Assembly (NCBI RefSeq): GCF_026745355.1
Contig: NC_079210.1
Location: forward strand, 21,780,483-21,844,482
Direction: 5' to 3'
DNA: 64,000 nt
DNA from: Beta vulgaris subsp. vulgaris
Lineage: Eukaryota > Streptophyta > Magnoliopsida > Caryophyllales > Amaranthaceae
Position 1 is the first letter of the stretch, and the number at the start of each line of letters is the position of its first letter. A program made the position numbers and the translations under genes. This document shows, piece after piece, positions 56,662 to 64,000 of this stretch. Below the pieces are notes generated by a model. That model was not told the DNA's origin. It saw nothing but the letters and a program-made list of their open reading frames with translations, and did not search any database.

Positions 56662-57639
56662 CTGTTGCAACAACACAAACCTTAATACTATTTACTCCAT
56701 TTGCTAAAGAAAAAAGAGAGCGTTACTCATAATTCACTTTATATTCCAACTGGAAAATGAAGATTGAGATACCCAAAAAAGAAGTGAGAATAAAAATCAC
56801 GCCACCAAAACGATGAGGCAGCTTTCAAAGTAGATCACCTTCACTTAAACCATCAAAACTCACACACCCAATTTTCACTTAAACCATCAAAATTCAAATC
56901 CAAATTTTACAGATCCAAATATTCAACTAAACCATCAAAATGCACACATCCAATTTTCAACTAATTATATAAACCGTCAAAAAGAAAGAGAAATAAAGAG
57001 TACCTCATAATCATTGTTCAATAGATGACAGATCTATTGGCAATGGTCGAAATCTGGAGAAATAAAAAAGACCTCATATTCAAAATACAACAAAATAATA
57101 TAAACCATCAAATCTTATATGAATTTTGCGAACAGATCGAAAAAGATGAAAAATCGAAGAAAATAGCGATATTCTAACAATCAATCGCAGCACAGATAGC
57201 CATCACCATAAAAAATATCAAACAAAAAGAGGCAAAATCGACAAGCCATAATTAGGTTTATAGGGTTCCATAGTTCGAACAAAATCAATCAAAAATCGAA
57301 AAGAAAATAAAAATTCGAGTCGCTTACTTGTATTAGTGAAGATTGGGGTAAAATGCGAGTGAATATGGGACTGAAAACCCTCGAAATGGGAGAATGAGTC
57401 GAAATCAGAGCTTCTGCGAACGAATTTGAGGTTTTAGCATGAAAACAATGGTGATGATAAGGAGAAGGACAAGGAGAGATAAGGAGATTGAGTCGAAATG
57501 GGGGTTGTATTGGTGCTGTCGGCATGCTCGACGAGGAAGAGGTGAGAGAGTTGGAAGACATTTGAGGAGGGAGGAGGGAGGTTGAGTGAGAAGAGACGTA
57601 AAAGAGGAGAGCGAAAGAGGGGTTAGTAATTAGAGCTGT

Positions 57640-58590
57640 CAAAAAATGACCTGATCTGATAACCCGACCTGAACCTGTAACGACCCGTAACTGACTTGCA
57701 CCTGAAAATTTGGCAAAACAGGTCACCTGTACCCGACCTGATAATAACCGATACTTGCTCCTGACCCGATACTCTATGACCTGAACATGAACCGATACCC
57801 GTCCAAAAAAGGCCGATAACTGAAATGATCTGACCTGACAATGATCTGAACCCGATTCGACACCTGACCTGATTAGGACCTGAAACTGATTATAACTCGA
57901 CATAACTTGTTATTAACCCGACCTGTTGCGACCCGTTACCTGATTTTACTAAACCTGTTGCGACCTGGTACATTACTTTACCTGACTTGTTGCTACATGT
58001 TACCCAATTTTACCCGACTTGTGATTGCTGATAACTCGACTTGTCCATTATTTCACCACATAGTAACATAAATCATATAATACTACTATAAAGAGGTATA
58101 TAACTAGATGAAGTATTCAAGCATTGCTTTTCAATGAAATCTTAAATAATGATACAAATTTGAAGTAACGCCATACAAAATTCATGACATGTTCCGTGCT
58201 CAAAGTGACCCAAAAGTAACCTGAAATCAAGTATGGTACAACCTGATAACTACCAACCTGAACCCGACTCGAAACTGACCCAAACCGCTATTGTCCTGAC
58301 CTGATAAGTATCCGACCCACGCATGACCTGAACTTGAAAGCACCTGATACAACCTGCAATAAACCCGGCCCGACACCATATGATCACGAAAGATGACCAG
58401 TCCCGAAATTGACAGCGCAAAACCCGACCAAACCTGAAAGAAGAAATGAGCCGAGACAAACCTGACCGAATTACGACCGTTCCCGACCTGCACCCGACCT
58501 GTTTGATTTAATGACCTGACACGACCTGACCGAACATAACCTGAAACCTGAGATGACCCGACCTGAACCCGACTCGAGTAACTGAATTGA
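57640..58590. repeat. Degenerate ACCTGA/CCCGAC low-complexity tract
   Basis: About 950 bp of imperfect short repeats such as ACCTGAACCTG, GACCCGATAC, TGACCTGA and AACCCGAC, with a ~170-bp less regular patch (58030-58200). The same type is at 34615-34812. Minus-strand frames rich in Ser, Gly, Val and Arg across it are composition artefacts. Confidence 0.85.
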
Positions 58591-58799
58591 CACCTCTAAT
58601 TCTAATGAACATATATGGGAAAGACCAAAGAGGATAGAGAAAAAAGTTTTAGGTAAAGTAGTCAAATGCTCGGGTTGTTTTAACAAACCCAAGCATTTCT
58701 GAATTTTAAATTTTCATTTTTTTGGAAGGTTAACAAATGTTCGGGTTGTTTAAACAACCAAAGCATTTGTAATGTAGCATTTGAGGTTTTTTCTACTAA

Positions 58800-60103
58800 C
58801 TACTCTAATATTGTGATTTTGTTTGCTGCTTTATGAAAGATTTATACTAAGTCTTTGAAATAGTAGCCAAAACTATAAACAAGAATGCTGAGTTCGGAAT
58901 TTCGAAAACATGCTTAAGTTGTTAAGTTGTGATGACTGATGAACATGCTCGATTGTGTTTCATTGGTGTGCTGAAATATCTACTGTTAAGTCCACTAGTT
59001 TATGGTCTCTTAGTTGGTTTAAGTACTTAGCAAAAGAATTTCCTGTAAGAAAAATAGAGAGCACATCAAAATTTGAATTTAGCATACCTAGACACTTGTT
59101 TTATAGCATCGAGAAGAGGTATTATACAAGACCAATGTAGTTTAGTTAAATATGTATTGTCTTGCTCTTGAAAAACCTGAATATCATATAGTAGAAATAG
59201 AAGTTAGCAATGGGCTTAAATGAATAGGATTATTAATCTATCTAGCAATTTGTATTTAAACTTAAACATCTTTCTCACCCATAATTCATTTTCTTTTGAA
59301 GTAAGCTCGCCTCCTAAAATTCTTGGGATGAATCTTAACCAAGTCTAAGAGAACTGATTACTGGAGTGACTCAGTTGAGTCGCTTAAGCAACTTATGAAT
59401 CTACTTGAGTCAGACTAGTTATATTGATGATATTGCTTGTTTCATGGTCATATTCTTTGCCAGCTATAATTTTAAATGATGTATTCTAACTAGTGAACAA
59501 TATAAGCAACTAATTATATGACACGATTACGTAAAAGTTTCTACAAGAAATATACTTGTGTTGTTCTGAAATCAATGAAATTTGAGTTATTAACTTGCTA
59601 CACTTGCTGGATATTCAAGTATACATAAAAAGATTGGCTTACTTGGTATAAAAATGTGAATAGAATGATTAACCTTACTTAAGTTTGTTGTTCAGAACAA
59701 GTTCTTATATGAACCAATCTGAAGTTCCATTGAGCAGTACTAATAGTCGTGTTACAACTTCATCACATTGAGACTCATACTTACATATATTTAGAATTTC
59801 AATATATTTGAGCAACCAAAGTTAGAGTCTGCTCTAAGTACATACGGTTTTGCTGTAGACAGTAAGTTTACTTCATGAATTTCATGTTTGGATTATATTC
59901 TATACGGGTGATTAATTAGTGCAAGTTGTCAAGCGTGTTTATTTATTTATTTGGTATATTAATATAGTATACTATTTCAGGTGCATGAGTTTGGATACTA
60001 TAACCAAACTTCAGCGGATAAACCAGTTCATTGAAACTCTAAACGAAGCTAGCCCAGAGAAATTACTTTACATCTTTCAAGATAGACCACTTGAAGACTC
60101 AAG
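58800..60103. other. AT-rich spacer before the Athila-like element
   Basis: No supported gene. A splice-like TATTTCAG at about 59978 precedes a short open frame with TITKLQRINQFIETLNEASP that runs into the gag start; it may be part of the element's leader or a host exon fragment. Small hairpins and AT tracts only otherwise. Confidence 0.35.
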
Positions 60104-63100
60104 ATGGGTGATGAAAGAACCTTAGCTTTAGGAGCTCCGAAGCTAGATGATGAACCTCTTTGCATTGTTTTTCCAACCTTGGAGAAACCTTTGAAGCTGA
60201 ACTCAGGTTTTCTTAATCTCCTTCCCAAATTTTATGGGAACGCAGGTGAGGATCCTCATAGACATTTAAAAGAATTTATAGTTGTTTGTTCAACCATGAA
60301 ACCTGAAGGAATTGAACAAAATCAAGTAAGATTGCATGCTTTCCCATTTTCCTACATGATTTAGCTAAAGATTGGTTGTATATATATTCTGGTTCCATTA
60401 CGACTTGGGACGCCTTACAAAAAGCTTTTCTGGAAAAATTCTTTCCCGCAAGTCGTATTGGATCCATAAGAAAGGAAATATGTGGAATTAGACAACATAA
60501 TTCAGAAACACTTTAGAATATTGGGAACGTTTTAAAAATTATGTGCTTCATGTCCACAACTCAAATAACTGATCAACTGTTATATTAATATTTTTATGAA
60601 GGATTGTTGCCTAAGATAGGGGTATGATTGATGCTGCTAGTGGTGGCGATTAGTAGACAAGACACCAACTCAGGCTAGGAATTTAATTGCTAACATGGCC
60701 CAAAACACTCAACAACATAGCACTAGAAGTGATGTTAAAAGAGTAAATGAAATTTACTTAAGTGGTTTTAAATCTCAATTGCAAGAAAATGCTCAACAAA
60801 TTGTTTTTTTTGACCACTTTAGTGTCTAAAATTGTTGTTAATAATGAGATTAAAGCTAGAGTATGTGGTATATGTTCTGAGTTTTCTCATGCAACTAATG
60901 CTTGTCCTACTTTAAAAACTGAAGATGTAAATGCTATAGGAGGCTTTTCAATCAAAGAAAATATGATCCTTCATTCACAACTTATAATGAAGGTTGGAAA
61001 GATCACCCAAATCTTAGGTATGGAACTAGACCACATTTTAAAATATCAACCTAGGCAATTTGGTGTACAAAACCCTCCACCCCAATCTTCTGGCCCATCA
61101 TTAGAAGATTAGTGAAGCAATTAACTACTCAAATAGGTCAAGTTACAACATGGATCGAGTATCAAAAGAAAATGATAATCACCTTCACACATAGATACTC
61201 AAATAGGACAAATTTGTACTTCTCTAAGTAATCTAGAAATTAAACTTTCAGGTAAACTACCATCTTAAGCACTTCCTAACCCAAAAGAAAATGCCAAAGT
61301 TGTGACCCTTAGGAGTGGGAAAGAGTTGCGTGAACCTAAGGTAAAGAATCGCGAGACTGAAAAAGAGATAGAGGTTAACCCGAAGATGAACTTAATATAG
61401 GGGGAAATGAAGAGACAGAGAGTAGAAAAGATCATGAAGGAAAGAAAAAGCTTAATTATGAAATTGATGTTTCTCGTTTTAATGATGTTCCCCCTTTCCC
61501 TTCCAGATTTGCTAAACCTAAGAAATATGCTCTTGACAATGAAATTCTTGAGACTTTTAGGAAAGCTGAAGTCAATATTCCTTTACTTGATGCTATTAAA
61601 CATGTTCCCCGTTATGCAAAGTTTTTTAAGGAACTTTGTACCAACAAAAGAAAATTTTGCCCTTCTGAAAAGGTAAGTATGGGGGATAATATTTCAGCTG
61701 TAATTAAAAAGAAGATTCCACCTAAATGTAAAGATCATGGCATGTTTTCTATTCCCTGCAAAATTGGTAATTCGAAATTTAATAAATGCATGCTAGATTT
61801 AGGAGCTTCAATTAATGTGATGCCCAAATCTGTCTATGATACTTTAATGTGGGATATTTGTCTAAAATTGATGTGGTTATTTAGTGAGCTGATAGGTCAA
61901 ATGCATTTCCCATTGGAGTGTTAGAAGATGTACTGGTTCAATAAATGAATTAGTTTTTCCGGCATTTTTATGTTCTTGATATGGGTGATAGAACGATAAT
62001 GTTCCTTTATTGTTGGGAAACCTTTCTTGAAAACTTCTAAGACTAAAATTGATGTTCATCAGGGTAATTTGACGATGGAATTTGATGGTGAAATAATTAA
62101 GTTCAATATATTCGATGCTATGAGATACCCAAATGATCAATAATGTTAGTTCTATTATTCCTTTGATGCTTTTGACTGGATGGCTCAAGAAATTTTTGAT
62201 CGTGGTGTGAAAAATTGTTTGAGATGATATTTTACTGATAGCAAGGACACTGAAATGCTTGTTTCTTTAGTAGATATGTTTGAGGTAGCAAGTCTTGATT
62301 CGCAAAATGATAAAAAAGATAATTTTGATCTTTCTTTGCCAGTGTCCGTACCTAAACTAATCCCTTCTATTGTTAAAGCACCTCAATTAGAGTTGAAACA
62401 CTACCCTCACATCTAAAATATGTTTATTTAGGTGAAAATGAAACTCTACCTGTGATTATCTCCAATGCTCTAAATCAATCTCAAGAAGATAAATTGGTAA
62501 ATGTGCTAAAAGACCACAAGGAGGCTATAGGATGGACCTTAGCTGAATAGAATTTTTCTTGAAAAAGATGCTAAGCCCACTAGAGAAACTCAATGTAGCT
62601 TAAACCTCTCCATGATGGAGGTTGTTAAAAAGGAAATCCTTAAGTGGTTAGATGCCGACGTGATTTATCCTATTTCGATTTCATGGGTAGTCCTTTATGT
62701 GTCCCTAAAAAGAGTGAATAATGTTGTTGAGAATACTAAAGGAGAGCTTGTTCCAACTAAAGTGTCAAATGGATGGAGGGTATGCATTTACTATAAGAAG
62801 CTTCATCAAGCTACTAGAAAAGATCATTTTCCTTTGCCCTTTATTGTCAATGCTAGAAAAACTTGCTGGTCAATCTTCAGCTTTCTTGATGGCTATTCTG
62901 GTTATACTAAAGTACCCATCGCCCTGAAAGATCACGATAAAACCACATTTACCTGCCCTTTTGGTACATTTTTCTTAAGGAGGATGCCTTTCGGATTATG
63001 CAATGCCCCTGGAACTTTTCAGCGTTGTATGATGAGTATTTTCTCTTATTTGATTGAACAAGATATGGAAGTGTTTATGGACAATTTTACTTGATAGATG

Positions 63101-63900
63101 CCTCGAGGGTTTATTTCGTGTTTTGAAAAGATGTGAGTTTCAGTGTTGAAACTCACCTTGTGCTGAATTTTGAAAAATGTCATTTTATGGTAGAATAAGG
63201 TGTACTACTTGGACAATTGGTAAGTGCTAAAGAAGTTGATAAAGCCAAAATAGATGTCATTAGTTCATTGCCATATCCTATATGTGTTAGTGAAGTTAGA
63301 TCATTTTTAGGGCATGTTGGCTTCTATAGACGTTTTATTAAGAATTTCTCAAAAATTGCATGTCCCTTGTGTGTTTTGCTTGCTAAAGATGCCTTTTTTG
63401 ATTTTAATGAGGAATGTAAAAAGGCTTTTGATGAGTTGAAAGAAAGATTGGCTAGTGCACCCATGATTCGACCACCTGATTGGACCTTACCCTTTGAAAT
63501 TATGTGTGACGCTAGTGATAAGACTATCGATGTCGTTTTAGGTTAAAAGAAAGATAAAGAATCCTATGTGATCCATTATGCTTCTAAATCACTTGATTCT
63601 ACTCAATGCAATTATACTGTAACTGAAAAAGAGATGTATGCTATGATTTTTGCTTTGGAAAAGTTTAGATCTTATTTACTAGTTATTGTTTATACTGACC
63701 ATTCTACAATAAAATATCTCTTGAAAAAGAAAGAATCCAAACCTCGCTTGCTTAGGTGGATGCTTTTGTTACAAGAATTTTACTTAGAAATTAGAGATAA
63801 GAAGGGTGTTGAAAATCAAGTTGCTGACCACCTTAGTTGAATTGTTTCTAGAGATGATTGACCTTTAATGAGTGAATTCTTTCCTGGTGAACAACTTCTT
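60104..63900 (+). pseudogene. Athila-like Ty3/gypsy gag-pol pseudogene (incomplete at right)
   Basis: Gag starts at 60104 (MGDERTLALGAPKLDDEPLC) with LNLLPKFYGNAGEDPHRHL, and is cut by a TAG near 60362. A CX2CX4HX4C zinc knuckle (CGICSEFSHATNAC) is at about 60872-60913. The protease site DLGASINVMPKSVYDTL is at about 61796. Reverse transcriptase is at 62612-63094 (WRVCIYYKKLH, DHFPLPF, FLDGYSGY, RRMPFGLCNAPGTFQRCM). Its catalytic motif reads VFMDNF instead of the MDDF of the family, followed by TGA. RT thumb and RNase H are at 63217-63840 ([47 protein letters not shown]). At least seven stops or frameshifts break it. Domain order and motifs are Athila-type. It continues past the window edge without LTR or integrase in view. 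Confidence 0.92.
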
Positions 63901-64000
63901 CCAGTGTATCATGTCGAAACTCCTTGGTATGCTGATATGCTTTTAGTGTTTAACGAACCAACGTAGACTAATTCTTATAATGCATAAACATATTGTGTGG

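Larger units (their letters stand above)
53815..58799. mobile_element. CACTA-like element E (~5 kb) enclosing a spliced gene
   Basis: The left end TACTAGTGGAAAAATCATCAAATGC and the right end GCATTTGAGGTTTTTTCTACTA form an imperfect inverted pair of the same CTAGTRGAAAAA type as elements A-D. Subterminal repeats of AAATGCTCCGGTT and its complement lie at 53830-54085, and ACAAATGTTCGGGTTGTTT-type copies at 58665-58785. The 3-bp flanks do not match and both outermost bases are changed, so the ends are older or slightly mis-set. The interior holds a minus-strand spliced gene (54391-56661 and probably up to 57560) and the ACCTGA tract. No transposase is seen. Confidence 0.65.

Noticed and set aside
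57289..57903. 204-codon minus-strand open frame with a serine-rich start
   Set aside because: Its first half reads through the ACCTGA low-complexity tract, and the rest looks like the CT-rich leader of the spliced gene in element E. I do not support it as an independent protein.

Overview
This window looks like nuclear DNA of a flowering plant, most likely a eudicot. It has large intergenic spaces, spliced genes with GT/AG introns, AT-rich composition, and layer upon layer of plant transposons (CACTA, MULE, Helitron, Ty1/copia, Ty3/gypsy Tat- and Athila-like, non-LTR). A block of decayed plastid DNA (NUPT) sits at the left end. I cannot name the species from this sequence.

Layout. 1-3.0 kb: rearranged plastid insertion, minus strand, carrying petG(3' part)-petA(5' part)-cemA-ycf4-psaI; only psaI is still an open frame. 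3.0-3.6 kb: AT microsatellite. 3.6-10.2 kb: a candidate spliced gene of unknown function whose introns hold an 11-copy, ~184-bp tandem array. 10.6-11.2 kb: a non-LTR element with a 16-bp target duplication. 11.9-12.8 kb: an RPA-like remnant and a Helitron 3' end. 13-20 kb: a degenerate CACTA ORF1-type gene, a long-TIR MITE, an LTR-like segment, a G-rich/C-rich inverted repeat and a non-autonomous CACTA element. 20-25.4 kb: GTTTA pentamer arrays split by a second non-LTR copy, then a broken TNP2-type CACTA transposase and tandem repeats. 25.6-30.1 kb: copia and gypsy fragments, and a gene-like sequence split by a very young LTR element. 30.9-32.4 kb: a probable Helitron carrying a piece of a lectin gene. 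32.6-34.4 kb: three in-phase exons of an unknown gene.

35.3-44.5 kb is the most structured part. A three-exon jacalin-related lectin gene lies next to an unrecognised gene, and most of this pair exists as a large inverted duplication centred near 40.6 kb. Each arm later received its own transposon: an LTR element in the left arm and a CACTA element in the right. The opposite arm preserves the matching empty site in both cases.

44.5-64 kb: a Tat-type gypsy pol pseudogene, a MULE with a nested CACTA element, a CACTA element inside a TA/TG microsatellite, a MULE transposase remnant, a ~5-kb CACTA-like element enclosing a spliced minus-strand gene, and an Athila-like gag-pol pseudogene that runs off the right edge.

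No operon-like or defence-like system is visible. The interest lies in genome dynamics: nested insertions with readable target duplications, gene-fragment capture, and an inverted duplication whose history can be ordered. Exon structures were assembled by eye from splice signals and phase, so they are hypotheses unless stated otherwise.
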